DNA of 64,000 nt from Williamsia faeni (GTDB lineage Bacteria; Actinomycetota; Actinomycetes; Mycobacteriales; Mycobacteriaceae), in NCBI GenBank assembly GCA_003202005.1, contig QJJF01000009.1, positions 150,576 through 214,575 on the forward strand, written 5' to 3'. Made by a program: the position numbers and the translations under genes. Numbering within the stretch: the stretch's first letter is position 1; every line of letters starts with the position of its first letter. The notes under the pieces are model-generated. The model was not told the origin of the DNA. It was given only the letters and a program-made list of their open reading frames with translations, and did no database searches. Shown one piece after another: positions 53,710-63,147 of the stretch.

Positions 53710-55158
53710 TCAGGCCGCGGCGGGGTCCTCTGTGGCCGCATCCACATCGCCGAATGGCTCGTCCTCGGCCACCGGATCAATGTCCTGCTCAGCGCCGCCA
53801 CCGGACCGCTCGACCGAGGCGGCATCGGGGGACGGAGGTGGGGTGTTCGCGGGCTCGGCATCCCGGGCTTCGACACTCGGGTCCGGCTCGGTCGGGGCCG
53901 GCATGGTCTCCGCAGGTTCCGCCTCAGGCCGGGTGGTCGGCGTCAGGTCATGCGGCTCGATCCACACCGACTCGGTGGCCGCTGAATCCGCGGTCCGCTG
54001 CGTCGCATTCGCCACCGTCGGCGCCGGTACGACCCCGAGGCGGGCGCCGTCGAGCTGGTCGAGTTGCCGATCGATCTCCGCGATCCAATCGCGGACGAAG
54101 TTCTCCGGGTACCGCAAGATGCTGATCGCGCTGTCGCCGATGGCCTGCCAGGCAGCCGGACTTCCCGACAGTGCGTCGCGAAGGACCCACAGGTCAGGAA
54201 GGTACGCGCCATGCCCGAGGGACGGCAGCGGTGGAAGGAACTGATTCACGGCCTGGAACAGCGGACGAAGGACTGCGAGGTCTGGAAACTGCAGAGGGTT
54301 GTCGACTGCGATGTATCGGAACGGCAATCCGAGGCTCTCGAGGATGACCCCGATCGCGGGATCGGACGGAATGAGTACGTCACGCGGCGAGTTCTCGCTG
54401 GCATCAGGCCCCTTGGAGATGTCGTCGTCATAGGTCAGATGTTTGACGAAGTAGCCGAGCAAGCCGTCGACGGCGCGGAGCGGGTAGTGCAGCGGGTCCT
54501 GAAGATCGCAGATCGGATCGCCTTCGACGCAGAACTCCGTGACTTTCGCGGCACCAAAACCCTCGCGTGCACCATTCATCGTGATGCCGGGGATCACGGC
54601 CGGAAGGATCAGTTCGACCCCGCGGCCTTCGGCATCGCCCGTACGACGAGGATCTGAGTACAACTCACCGGTCACCTGAGTCGGGTCGATCGATACAGGG
54701 CTCTCGCCGCGGCCGATCTCGGACAACACATCGCCGGCGATGCGGGCGCCCTGGGAATAGCCGACGATCACGACAGGCTGGTCTGGACAAGCCTCGTGAT
54801 AGGCCGACACCGCAGTCTCGAGGTTCTCAATACCCAATTCAACGCTTTGGTCGTAGGACGTCCCACCGAGAGGCCACAGGACACCTGGATAGTCGATGAT
54901 CTCGATGCGGTAGTCCTTGCCTTCGGTTCCGTAGCGAGTCTCCAGTCCCGCTGTGTGGATGGAGTTGGGATCCGCGGTTCCGGGCACGACGAACACGCGC
55001 CCCTTCGCGCAGTCGACCGAATCCTCCGCTGCACCAGCCGGCTGAGCCAGGAATCCCAGAACAGGCAGGGTCACCGCCACCGTTGCCGTAGCGGCCATCG
55101 CACGACGCCGGGCCGCAGATCGGTCCCGGGCGCGAACCCGCTTCGTATGCGAACCCAT
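53710..55158 (-). CDS. Secreted PE-PPE-domain/cutinase-like serine hydrolase
   Basis: About 482 residues. A twin-arginine-like basic start (RDRSAARRR) and hydrophobic stretch give a signal peptide with cleavage near residue 43 (QPAGA). The alpha/beta hydrolase domain has a nucleophile elbow GYSQG (Ser135). Family phrases include VFVVPGTADPNS, YPGVLWPLGG and FCVEGDPICD. The C-terminal ~90 residues are Pro/Glu/Ala-rich and look disordered, likely a cell-wall linker. Such PE-PPE/cutinase proteins are esterases or lipases on the cell surface; the actual ester is unknown. Ribosome site GGGGG before the ATG. Confidence 0.88.
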   Translation of the reverse strand: MGSHTKRVRARDRSAARRRAMAATATVAVTLPVLGFLAQPAGAAEDSVDCAKGRVFVVPGTADPNSIHTAGLETRYGTEGKDYRIEIIDYPGVLWPLGGTSYDQSVELGIENLETAVSAYHEACPDQPVVIVGYSQGARIAGDVLSEIGRGESPVSIDPTQVTGELYSDPRRTGDAEGRGVELILPAVIPGITMNGAREGFGAAKVTEFCVEGDPICDLQDPLHYPLRAVDGLLGYFVKHLTYDDDISKGPDASENSPRDVLIPSDPAIGVILESLGLPFRYIAVDNPLQFPDLAVLRPLFQAVNQFLPPLPSLGHGAYLPDLWVLRDALSGSPAAWQAIGDSAISILRYPENFVRDWIAEIDRQLDQLDGARLGVVPAPTVANATQRTADSAATESVWIEPHDLTPTTRPEAEPAETMPAPTEPDPSVEARDAEPANTPPPSPDAASVERSGGGAEQDIDPVAEDEPFGDVDAATEDPAAA

Positions 55159-55416
55159 TTCCGAACCCCCTGGATTATCTGACGCGAAGAGCCGAGATCT
55201 TCGAAGAATGGTCGCTACTCCCGAGAAGCAATCCTAAAAGACAACACCTGTTCTCAGATATCCTCCGAACATGTGAATCCCGAAAACGGAACCCCAGGGC
55301 CCGGAGTTTCGGGACAAGAACGATACGCGATCCATCGGCCCGGAAACGGGGAGTAATTGAGGTGCGCGAGAGGGTTCTCAGCGACTCCGACGCGTGTTAT
55401 ATCCTCTACTGCGAAA
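55159..55416. other. Intergenic region upstream of the SAM-IV riboswitch
   Basis: This 258-bp gap divides the divergent PE-PPE hydrolase gene and the metY leader. No ORF was seen. TATATCC near 55400 could be the -10 region of the metYX transcript. Nothing else is recognised. Confidence 0.5.
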
Positions 55417-55542
55417 GGTCATGAGTGTCAGCAACAAGCCCCGGCTCGCTGACCGGCAACCCTCCAACCGCGGCGGGGTGCTCCGGGTGATGACCTGGTT
55501 GCGGTTCGCCGCGGCAAGCGCGGGTCCGGATGGTCGGACCCT
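55417..55542 (+). ncRNA. SAM-IV riboswitch
   Basis: The leader of metY shows the SAM-IV core: GGTCATGAGTG...CAGC, AAGCCCCGGC, GCTGaCCGGCAACCCTCC, GCGGcGGGGTGC, CCGGGTGATGACC. The ends GGTCAT and ATGACC close the first helix. Two further hairpins follow (GCGG-ttcg-CCGC and GGGTCCG...CGGACCC). SAM-IV is known from actinobacteria ahead of methionine or sulfur genes and lowers expression when S-adenosylmethionine is plentiful. The next start codon, metY, is 40 bp further down. Confidence 0.88.
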
Positions 55543-55582
55543 CTAATTGGATGCCCTACCGACCAAGAAAGAGAAGTCCTAC

Positions 55583-56899
55583 ATGTCTGACACCGACGTC
55601 AATCCGGCTGACAACTGGAGCTTTGAAACCAAGCAGGTCCATGTTGGCCAGAGCCCGGATTCGGCGACTTCCGCCCGCGCCCTTCCGATCTACCAGACCA
55701 CGTCGTACACGTTCCGCGACACCGAGCACGCCGCCAATCTTTTCGGCCTGGCCGAACCGGGCAACATCTACACCCGCATCATGAACCCCACCCAGGACGC
55801 CGTCGAACAGCGGATCGCATCCCTCGAAGGCGGCGTCGCAGCACTGCTCGTCGCCTCGGGCCAGGCCGCCGAGACGTACTCGATCCTGAACATCGTCGAA
55901 AACGGCGGCCACGTGGTGTCGAGCCCCCGTCTCTACGGCGGAACGTACAACCTCTTCCACTACACATTGCCCAAGCTCGGCATCCAGGTCAGCTTTGTCG
56001 ATGACCCCGAGGACCTCGACAGCTGGCGCGCGGCCATCCAGCCCAACACCCGCGCGCTGTTCGGCGAGACCATCTCGAACCCGAACAACGAAATCCTCGA
56101 CCTGCCCGGCATCTCTGCTGTCGCCCACGAGGCCGGTCTGCCCCTGATCGTCGACAACACCGTCGCCACCCCATACCTGATCAACCCGTTGGCCCACGGC
56201 GCCGACATCGTGGTCCATTCGGCCACGAAATACCTTGGCGGACATGGCACTGCCATCGGCGGCGTCATCGTCGACGGCGGCACCTTCGACTGGCGCGGCC
56301 AGCGTGACGGTGTGGACCTGTTTCCCGGTTTCACCACCCCGGACCCGAGTTACCACGGCGCAGTGTTCGCCGATCTCGGCGCTCCGGCCTTCGCCCTCAA
56401 GGCCCGCGTGCAGTGGCTGCGCGACACCGGTGCCGCGATCTCGCCGTTCAACGCGTTCCTCATCGCGCAGGGCCTCGAAACCCTGAGCCTGCGGATCGAG
56501 CGCCACGTGTCGAATGCTCAGGCAGTGGCCAAGTACCTGTCCGAGCACCCGCAGGTGGAGTCGGTGGCCTATGCCGGCCTCGAGTCCTCCCGCTGGTACA
56601 AGCGTGGCCAGGAATTGGCTCCGCGCGGTCAGGGCGCGATCATCGGCTTCGAGATCGTCGGAGGGGTGGACGCCGGCAAGCGGTTTGTCGACGCCCTCAC
56701 CCTGCACAGTCATGTCGCCAACATCGGCGATGTGCGGTCGCTGGTCATCCACCCCGCATCGACCACCCACTCCCAGCTGATCGCCGAAGAGCAGCTCGCT
56801 GCCGGCGTGACCCCCGGACTGGTCCGGTTGGCGGTGGGTATCGAGAACGTCGTCGACATCATCGCCGACCTCGACTCGGGCTTCGCTGCGGCCAAGTGA
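55583..56899 (+). CDS. metY: O-acetylhomoserine sulfhydrylase
   Basis: About 438 residues. PLP-dependent Cys/Met-metabolism enzyme that joins O-acetylhomoserine with sulfide to give homocysteine. The PLP lysine is Lys216 in [32 protein letters not shown] and the DNTVATPYL motif are also present. The ATG at 55583 has a GAGAAG ribosome site; a frame start at 55547 falls in the leader and is not used. It follows a SAM-IV riboswitch and is one base from metX, so the pair is repressed together. It matches Rv3340 (metC in that annotation). Confidence 0.95.
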   Translation: MSDTDVNPADNWSFETKQVHVGQSPDSATSARALPIYQTTSYTFRDTEHAANLFGLAEPGNIYTRIMNPTQDAVEQRIASLEGGVAALLVASGQAAETYSILNIVENGGHVVSSPRLYGGTYNLFHYTLPKLGIQVSFVDDPEDLDSWRAAIQPNTRALFGETISNPNNEILDLPGISAVAHEAGLPLIVDNTVATPYLINPLAHGADIVVHSATKYLGGHGTAIGGVIVDGGTFDWRGQRDGVDLFPGFTTPDPSYHGAVFADLGAPAFALKARVQWLRDTGAAISPFNAFLIAQGLETLSLRIERHVSNAQAVAKYLSEHPQVESVAYAGLESSRWYKRGQELAPRGQGAIIGFEIVGGVDAGKRFVDALTLHSHVANIGDVRSLVIHPASTTHSQLIAEEQLAAGVTPGLVRLAVGIENVVDIIADLDSGFAAAK

Positions 56900-56900
56900 G

Positions 56901-58043
56901 GTGAGCATCGACCCGCACACGCCATCACGAACCCATCCGGACTGGGAATTCCTGCCTGATGGGCAGCTGACCAGTGTGCCGGTCGGCCCGATTTCGCTGG
57001 ACAACGGTGGACAGATCGAGAATGTGACCCTGGCGTTCCAACGCTGGGGCACACTCTCGCCCACCCGCGACAATGTTGTTCTGGCACTGCATGCCCTGAC
57101 CGGCGACTCCCATGCGACGGGACCCGCCGGTCCTGATCAGCCCTCCCCCGGTTGGTGGGATGGGCTGATCGGCCCGGGCGCCGCAGTCGACACCGACGAA
57201 TGGTGTGTCGTGTCGGCGAACGTCCTCGGTGGGTGCCGCGGTTCCACCGGCCCGGCATCACTGGATTCCGAAGGGCAGGTGTGGGGTTCACGATTCCCGC
57301 ACATCACCGTGCTCGACCAGGTCCGCGCCGAGGTGGCATTGCTCGATGCATTGCAGATCGATTCCGTCGCAGCCGTCCTCGGCGGATCGATGGGTGGCGC
57401 GCGTGCCCTCGAATGGGTGGTCGGCTACCCCGAGCGCGTGCGGAGCGGCCTGATCCTCGCCGTCGGCGCTCGCGCTTCGGCAGACCAGATCGGTACGCAG
57501 ACAACACAAATCGCGGCCATCAAGGCAGATGCCAACTGGCAGAACGGCGATTACCACGGTACCGGCCGGACTCCCACATCCGGGCTCGGTATCGCCCGCC
57601 GCATCGCGCACATGTACTACCGAAATGAACCCGAACTCGACCAGCGGTTCGAGAATCTCCCTCAGGGACAAGAGGATCCGCTGCACGGTGGCCGCTACGC
57701 GGTACAGAGCTACCTCGAGCACCAGGCCGACAAGCTCGTACATCGGTTTGATCCGGGCAGCTATGTGGTGCTGTCCGAGGTCCTCAACCACCACGACGTC
57801 GGACGGGGCCGAGGTGGCGTCGAGGCCGCACTGCGGAGTTGCCACGTGCCCGTCGTGATCGGCGGAATCGACTCCGACCGGCTCTATCCCCTGCGCCAGC
57901 AGATCGAGTTGGCCGAATTCATGCCCGGCTGCGTCGACGGGTTGCAGGTGGTGCATTCCGACAACGGCCACGACGGATTCCTCACCGAATACGATGCGGT
58001 CTCAGAACTTCTCAAGAAGACTCTCGACCTCGCCCGAGGCTGA
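56901..58043 (+). CDS. metX: Homoserine O-acetyltransferase
   Basis: About 380 residues beginning at a GTG one base after metY. An alpha/beta hydrolase-fold acyltransferase; nucleophile Ser163 in [12 protein letters not shown], with the catalytic Asp/His near the C-terminus ([10 protein letters not shown]). It makes O-acetylhomoserine from acetyl-CoA and homoserine, the substrate of MetY. The two form the direct sulfhydrylation route to methionine, governed by the upstream riboswitch. It matches Rv3341 (metA in that annotation). Confidence 0.95.
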   Translation: MSIDPHTPSRTHPDWEFLPDGQLTSVPVGPISLDNGGQIENVTLAFQRWGTLSPTRDNVVLALHALTGDSHATGPAGPDQPSPGWWDGLIGPGAAVDTDEWCVVSANVLGGCRGSTGPASLDSEGQVWGSRFPHITVLDQVRAEVALLDALQIDSVAAVLGGSMGGARALEWVVGYPERVRSGLILAVGARASADQIGTQTTQIAAIKADANWQNGDYHGTGRTPTSGLGIARRIAHMYYRNEPELDQRFENLPQGQEDPLHGGRYAVQSYLEHQADKLVHRFDPGSYVVLSEVLNHHDVGRGRGGVEAALRSCHVPVVIGGIDSDRLYPLRQQIELAEFMPGCVDGLQVVHSDNGHDGFLTEYDAVSELLKKTLDLARG

Positions 58044-58048
58044 CCGGT

Positions 58049-59509
58049 TCAGGCCGCGGGCGGCGAGGTCGGCACGGAATCCGACTGCGTATCATCGGAA
58101 CCCGGAATATCCGACGGTGCCGGTGGAGCGAAGGCCGGCGGTGGTGGCAGAGCGTCCGGCGATGAATTAGGTTCTGTCGTCGAAGGTGGTTCGGGCGCAA
58201 GCGATTCCGGCGGTGGCATGGACGGCGGCACCAGTCCGGGCGGCCATGTGATACTCGGCAACGGGAACGGGATCAGCGACGGATTCAGTGTCCTCGTCGG
58301 CGAATCCGACGGACCTGCCGCAGGCGGCAATTCCGTTGTCGCCCAGCCCAGATCCTCTTTTCCGCGACTGATCGGCGGCACCGCCACCTCACCGGTTGTG
58401 GTGGTCGGCGTCGGTGTCAGGGTGACCTGCGAACGGATCGGCGAGGTCGTGGTCTGCGGTGGCGCCGCCGTGGTGGCGGACGGCACCGTCGGAGACACCG
58501 ACTGCGTCGTCGGTGTCGACGGATTGCCGGCGAGCGACGATCCGACCGCGTAGACGGTCATCAGGGCACCGGCGAGCAAAGCACCGAACATGGCGAGCGG
58601 CGCCGCAGACAACCAGTCCCGGCTGCGTCGCCCGCCGATGAAGGTGAGTCCGGCGAGCTTGGTGGTCGCCGCGGCCAGCCTGGCCGCGCCGGTGGCGGCA
58701 ACCGATTCCGGGCCGTGCGGAAGTACCGTCTCGGCACCCACCGCTTCTGAGATGAGAGCGCGCACCAGCGGGATGTTTGCGATGCCACCGATGAGGACGA
58801 TCGCGTCAGCCCGGGACGCCGCCACGTAGTCGGCAACCGCGGTGGCAGCTGCCTGCGCCATCGGCCGGGCAATGTTTTCGAACGAAGATCGGGTGAGAGT
58901 TCCGAGATCTGCCGAGCCACCGATCACCAGTGACGTCGACACACTCACGGACAGTTCTTCTTTGGCGGTCCGGCAGCTGCTGAGCACTGACCTGCGACGC
59001 CCGCGTAGGCGACCGTTGTTGCTGTATTCCTGCACGAGCAGCGCGTCGAGGGCGGTGCCTGACATCGCCTGGCTCCGCTGCAGGCCTGAGGTCCGTCCGG
59101 TGCGCGGATCAAGCGTGTACATGCTCATTCCGGTGTCACCGAGATCCACGACAACCACCGAGGCGAACCGGCTGATCTCGCCGGTGGAACGCAATTGATG
59201 TGCGACAGCTTCTGTTTCGGCGATCAGTTGGATCTGCCGTTTGGCACCGGTTCCGCGAGAAGCTATTTCACGTGCCTGCTCGTCCGTGCGGTAGGCCACA
59301 CCGATCGGCCCGACCCTGCCACCACGGTCCTGCGCGTTACCCAGCATCAGGTCGATGCCTGAGTTCACACGGCCGGCGCGGGTCAAGCCATCGGTGACAT
59401 CGACGTCGATGACGCGGTTGATCGAACTCTGGCGGCCATTGTCATCGGTCGTCAGCAGGACACAGTGGATCATTCCACTTCCCGCAGACAAACCCAGTGA
59501 CGTGCTCAT
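58049..59509 (-). CDS. Hsp70-fold ATPase-like protein with membrane anchor and Pro-rich tail
   Basis: About 486 residues (ATG at 59509; ATG at 59518 also in frame). The N-terminal ~290 residues keep the Hsp70/actin fold: VVVVDLGDTG (118-127), CRTAKEELS (179-187), VLIGGIANIPLVRALI (238-253) and PESVAATGAARLAA (267-280). There is no substrate-binding domain. A membrane span (about 301-325) is followed by ~160 Pro/Thr/Ser-rich residues, presumably outside the cell membrane. Similar membrane-anchored Hsp70-like proteins occur in Mycobacteriales with no settled role; a cell-envelope sensor or scaffold is possible. Confidence 0.75.
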   Translation of the reverse strand: MSTSLGLSAGSGMIHCVLLTTDDNGRQSSINRVIDVDVTDGLTRAGRVNSGIDLMLGNAQDRGGRVGPIGVAYRTDEQAREIASRGTGAKRQIQLIAETEAVAHQLRSTGEISRFASVVVVDLGDTGMSMYTLDPRTGRTSGLQRSQAMSGTALDALLVQEYSNNGRLRGRRRSVLSSCRTAKEELSVSVSTSLVIGGSADLGTLTRSSFENIARPMAQAAATAVADYVAASRADAIVLIGGIANIPLVRALISEAVGAETVLPHGPESVAATGAARLAAATTKLAGLTFIGGRRSRDWLSAAPLAMFGALLAGALMTVYAVGSSLAGNPSTPTTQSVSPTVPSATTAAPPQTTTSPIRSQVTLTPTPTTTTGEVAVPPISRGKEDLGWATTELPPAAGPSDSPTRTLNPSLIPFPLPSITWPPGLVPPSMPPPESLAPEPPSTTEPNSSPDALPPPPAFAPPAPSDIPGSDDTQSDSVPTSPPAA

Positions 59510-59684
59510 GGTCCTCATTCCGATCGCGGATGGCTCGGTGGGGCCCAGTTGCTGTCTGATTCACACCCCGGACGTGCTCACTGCCGTTGCCGGACAGCCC
59601 CCTGCCGCATGATTCCGGTCGGCGTCAAGACATTTCGTCTTTACGATAGTCAACCGAAAAGTGCAGCAACGAGAACCATTGTAA

Positions 59685-60041
59685 TCAATCTGTGCCCAAA
59701 GGGTCGATCGAGGTCGACAACCAGAGGATGGCGATGCCCAACGTCACCATCGTCGAGACGTCGGACATCCGTCCACGTACCTCGAGGAGACCGACACGCG
59801 AAGTCGGCAGAATCGCCCGCAGAAACGCCGCCAGCAGCGCTGCCGAACCGAGGACAAACGTTCCTCGACGCCAGCGGTCGAAGATCAGGAAAATCGCGGC
59901 CACCACGACCAGCGCCATCACGGCGACGAAAGGTATCTGGACCAGCACACCTCGCAACCGCCGGACCCGGTGGAGACGGCGGGCACGCGCACGACTGGCG
60001 CTTGTTGCCGCCCCCTCGCCCGCGGCCGACCTACTGCTCAT
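59685..60041 (-). CDS. DUF3017 small membrane protein (Rv3355c type)
   Basis: About 118 residues. A basic, Arg/Ala-rich N-terminus is followed by three hydrophobic spans (about 32-52, 58-78, 92-110). It corresponds to the DUF3017 gene beside folD in M. tuberculosis (Rv3355c), on the same strand. Only 6 bp separate it from folD upstream. No function is known. Confidence 0.85.
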   Translation of the reverse strand: MSSRSAAGEGAATSASRARARRLHRVRRLRGVLVQIPFVAVMALVVVAAIFLIFDRWRRGTFVLGSAALLAAFLRAILPTSRVGLLEVRGRMSDVSTMVTLGIAILWLSTSIDPLGTD

Positions 60042-60047
60042 ACCGAA

Positions 60048-60920
60048 TCAAATCCGCGGCAATGCGGATTCGGCGCGCTCGACGACATTGGCCATCAGGA
60101 AGGCGCGTGTGAGCGGGCCCACACCACCGGGGTTTGGTGAGACATGCCCGGCGACGTCCCAGACGCCAGGATCGACGTCGCCGACCAAACCTTCATCCGT
60201 CCGACTGACACCCACATCGACCACCGCTGCACCGGGCTTGACCATGTCGGCCGCGATGAGGCCTGCCACACCCGCGGCAGCGATCACGATGTCGGCGCGC
60301 GACACCTCCGCAGCGAGGTCGGCGGTGCCAGTGTGACACAGGGTGACGGTTGCGTTCTCGGTCCGGCGGGTCAGCAGGAGCCCGATCGGACGTCCCACCG
60401 TCACACCGCGACCGACAACAACCACATGTGACCCGGCGATCGGCACGTCGTACCGTCGCAACAGATGCAGGATGCCGCGCGGGGTGCACGGCAGCGGAGC
60501 GTCGGACGAGGTCCCCGATCCGTCGAGGACAAGGCGCCCCAGATTGATCGGGTGCAGTCCGTCGGCGTCCTTGGCGGGATCGATCCGCTCCAGCGCCGCA
60601 TTCTCGTCGAGATGCTTGGGCAGCGGCAGCTGGACGATGTACCCGGTACAGGCCGGATCGGCGTTCAGCTCGTCGATGACCTCGTTGAGCTGCTCGGTGG
60701 TGATGTCGGCGGGCAGATCCTTACGGATCGATGCGATGCCGAGTTTGGCGCAATCGTTGTGCTTTCCACGCACATAGGCGTGTGAGCCGGGGTCTTCACC
60801 GACCAGCACGGTTCCGAGCCCGGGAACTATTCCGGCGGCTCGGAGCTTGTCGACCCTCAACTTCAGATCGACAAAAACTTCATCACGGGTTGCTTTTCCG
60901 TCCAACACAGCTGCACTCAC
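60048..60920 (-). CDS. folD: Bifunctional methylenetetrahydrofolate dehydrogenase/cyclohydrolase
   Basis: About 290 residues from a GTG at 60920, which matches the mycobacterial N-terminus ([11 protein letters not shown]); the frame is open to 60959. Enzyme motifs: [13 protein letters not shown] with the folate-site Tyr and Lys, [42 protein letters not shown] cofactor segment and [13 protein letters not shown]. It interconverts 5,10-methylene- and 10-formyl-tetrahydrofolate with NADP. It matches Rv3356c and is joined by the DUF3017 gene downstream. Confidence 0.96.
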   Translation of the reverse strand: MSAAVLDGKATRDEVFVDLKLRVDKLRAAGIVPGLGTVLVGEDPGSHAYVRGKHNDCAKLGIASIRKDLPADITTEQLNEVIDELNADPACTGYIVQLPLPKHLDENAALERIDPAKDADGLHPINLGRLVLDGSGTSSDAPLPCTPRGILHLLRRYDVPIAGSHVVVVGRGVTVGRPIGLLLTRRTENATVTLCHTGTADLAAEVSRADIVIAAAGVAGLIAADMVKPGAAVVDVGVSRTDEGLVGDVDPGVWDVAGHVSPNPGGVGPLTRAFLMANVVERAESALPRI

Positions 60921-60968
60921 GCCACCCACTATTTCAGGTCGCGGCCGCGAGGTGTGCAAGCCATGGAT

Positions 60969-61991
60969 CTAGCGGGTCGAAAACCACGCGATCTTCGACG
61001 AACCGATACCCGAGATCCACACTTTGCCGCCCGTTTCGACAACGCCGGTGCTCATTCCGAAACCCGGGATGTGCACCCGGTGATCAGCAACAACACGGCC
61101 GCCGGGCAACTCGATCTTCAGCAGCCACAGCGGGGTCACCGGTTCCGGCAGGAATCGGTCGGGCACGCGCCAGATCAACTTTCGGAGCCGCGGATATTTG
61201 GCGAGAAGTTCCAGCGGCCGACTTCGCATGCCCGCCATCGCCAGCCACATGTGCTCACCGTCGGCGCTGATCGAGGCGTTGTCCGGGAACCCGGGCAGCC
61301 GATCGATGGTCACCGCCTGCTCACCCGTCGCCGGGCTGTACGACCTCACGCGATAGTCACCGGTTTCGGCGACGTGCAGCAGCCCGGCGTGCGCGACGAT
61401 CCCGTTGGCGAACTGCAGGTCATTGATGACAACGGTGGCCGTCGGCCGGAGATCGTCATCGAACCTGACCCGGATCAGCCGGCCCGTCCCGGAATGCTCG
61501 ATGATGTCGCCCTTGTAGTGGTCGTAGCCGAATCGCGTGGTGGACTGGCTGACGTAGAGCTCGCGCGGCCGGGGATCGATTCCGCCGGTGTGCTCGGTGA
61601 CGATCACGTTGGAGCAAAACGTCAACGGCACACCGTCGGCCTCTTCGATGATCGTCTCGATCGCGTAGGTGTCGAGGTTCATCTGGAGCAGGCCGCGTTC
61701 ACTGTCGCAGATGAACAGGCGCGCACCGAGGACTTCCAGACCCAGTGGTCGCCCGCCCGTTGTCGCGACCACCTGCCACCGCCCGGAGTCGGGATCGATG
61801 CAGATGATGTCGCCGCCGATCGCCCCGGTCCAGATCCGCCCCCGGTCGTCGACAACAACGTCCTCGGGTGAATCGGACTCGACGTCGATGACCGAGATCT
61901 CGGGTTCCTGCGGCTGTGGCCAGCCTGCGGTCGATGCCGGCGTGGGCGTCCATCGCACCGGGGAGATCGCAGGCTTTGCCACAGCGTTCAA
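60969..61991 (-). CDS. SMP-30/strictosidine-synthase-like beta-propeller protein
   Basis: About 340 residues. A six-bladed propeller type: SPEDVVVDDRGRIWTG at the first blade, GRPLGLEVLG, FANGIVAHAGLLHVAETGDYR with the conserved Asn, and DNASISADGEHMWLAM. Members hydrolyse lactones or act in related ester chemistry; the natural substrate here is not known. There is no signal peptide. Its start overlaps the pentapeptide gene stop by 4 bp, so it is translated with it. Homologues in actinobacteria are often labelled gluconolactonase. Confidence 0.82.
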   Translation of the reverse strand: MNAVAKPAISPVRWTPTPASTAGWPQPQEPEISVIDVESDSPEDVVVDDRGRIWTGAIGGDIICIDPDSGRWQVVATTGGRPLGLEVLGARLFICDSERGLLQMNLDTYAIETIIEEADGVPLTFCSNVIVTEHTGGIDPRPRELYVSQSTTRFGYDHYKGDIIEHSGTGRLIRVRFDDDLRPTATVVINDLQFANGIVAHAGLLHVAETGDYRVRSYSPATGEQAVTIDRLPGFPDNASISADGEHMWLAMAGMRSRPLELLAKYPRLRKLIWRVPDRFLPEPVTPLWLLKIELPGGRVVADHRVHIPGFGMSTGVVETGGKVWISGIGSSKIAWFSTR

Positions 61992-62584
61992 CCTCCGATG
62001 TTGAGTCCGTGTGCCGCCGCGAATTCCATCGCCTGCCCGTGGTCGACGAGCGAATCGGTGACCTTGGCCTGCAGCCAGAGCATCGGATCAATTCTCGCAC
62101 CCCGAAGATTCGCCTGACCCAGCTTCGTCCCGATCGCTCGGACGCCGGTCAGGTCGGACCCGGTGAGGTCTGCGCCGGTGAGATTCGAATCCGACAGGTT
62201 CGCCTCGCGCAGGCGACAACGGCTCAGGACCACACCCGACAGGTCCAGGCCGCCGATGGACATGAGTGACAGATCGCTGTCGACGATTTTCATCGGCCGA
62301 ACCCGCGAGTTCGTGATGACCGACCCCAGCAAACTGCAGTCGGTGATCTCGGTCTTGTTCAGATGCGCGCGTTCGAAGTGGCAGTTCCGGAACGCGCTGG
62401 AGACGTGTTTCGAGAACGACAGGTTGACACCGGTGAAGTCGCAGTCGGTGAAAATCACTGTGCGAGTGGATAATTCACTCATATCGGCCTCGACAAAACT
62501 GCAGTTGACGAACTCCCGGTCCTCCCAGGTCTCCCCCGAGAAATCGGCATAGTCGAACTGTTCACCCTCGGCCACGTCAGTCAT
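61988..62584 (-). CDS. mfpA: MfpA-like pentapeptide-repeat protein
   Basis: About 198 residues. Around thirty pentapeptide repeats with Phe/Leu at the central position form a right-handed quadrilateral beta-helix, broken by a short linker near the middle (about residue 95). The C-terminal capping segment ends MEFAAAHGLNIGG, very like mycobacterial MfpA, and phrases such as SAFRNCHFER and CRLREANL also match. MfpA mimics B-form DNA, binds DNA gyrase and can give fluoroquinolone tolerance. The mycobacterial conservon partners (mfpB-E) are absent here. It starts the unit with the SMP-30-like gene. Confidence 0.87.
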   Translation of the reverse strand: MTDVAEGEQFDYADFSGETWEDREFVNCSFVEADMSELSTRTVIFTDCDFTGVNLSFSKHVSSAFRNCHFERAHLNKTEITDCSLLGSVITNSRVRPMKIVDSDLSLMSIGGLDLSGVVLSRCRLREANLSDSNLTGADLTGSDLTGVRAIGTKLGQANLRGARIDPMLWLQAKVTDSLVDHGQAMEFAAAHGLNIGG

Positions 62585-62679
62585 GCCCTCTGTTTACACC
62601 GGGGTGCCCTTGCGCCCAAACGCTCCACCCCTCAACCCCCAGAAGTTGGTCCGCAGTGCCGGTGGGGCAAGCTTCACAG

Positions 62680-63144
62680 GTGTTCAGAATGCTTTTTCAC
62701 GAACCATGTATCCCGCCCAACACCGGCAACGCGATCAGATTGGCCGCCAACACCGGGTGTGAACTCCACCTGGTCGAACCACTCGGATTCGACCTCTCGG
62801 AGCCAAAGGTCAAACGGGCCGGACTCGATTACCACGACATGGCGACGGTGAGTGTCCACTCCGATCTGCTGACGGCGTGGGGTGCGCTCGCCCCCAAACG
62901 GGTGTACGCGTTCACCGCCCATGCCGATACGTTTTACACCGACATCAAGTACGAAGCGGGCGATGTGCTGTTGTTCGGTCCGGAACCCACCGGACTGTCG
63001 GACCAGGTACTGGCCGATCCGCACATCACCGAAACGGTCCGCATCCCGATGCTCCCCGGCCGCCGCTCCCTCAATCTGGCCAACGCGGCCAGCATCGTGA
63101 TCTACGAGGCATGGCGGCAACACGGATTCCCCGGCGCGGTCTGA
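62680..63144 (+). CDS. trmL: tRNA (cytidine/uridine-34-2'-O)-methyltransferase, SpoU/TrmL type
   Basis: About 154 residues. SPOUT-fold methyltransferase that methylates the 2'-OH of the wobble base in some leucine tRNAs. N-terminal PCIPPNTGNAIRLAANTGC, central LLFGPEPTGLSD and C-terminal RIPMLPGRRSLNLANAASI make the SAM knot. The GTG at 62680 is preferred because the family begins MFRxLF; earlier in-frame starts at 62656 are not needed. It matches Rv3366, but in that genome it sits in another arrangement near mfpA as well. Confidence 0.9.
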   Translation: MFRMLFHEPCIPPNTGNAIRLAANTGCELHLVEPLGFDLSEPKVKRAGLDYHDMATVSVHSDLLTAWGALAPKRVYAFTAHADTFYTDIKYEAGDVLLFGPEPTGLSDQVLADPHITETVRIPMLPGRRSLNLANAASIVIYEAWRQHGFPGAV

Positions 63145-63147
63145 CAC

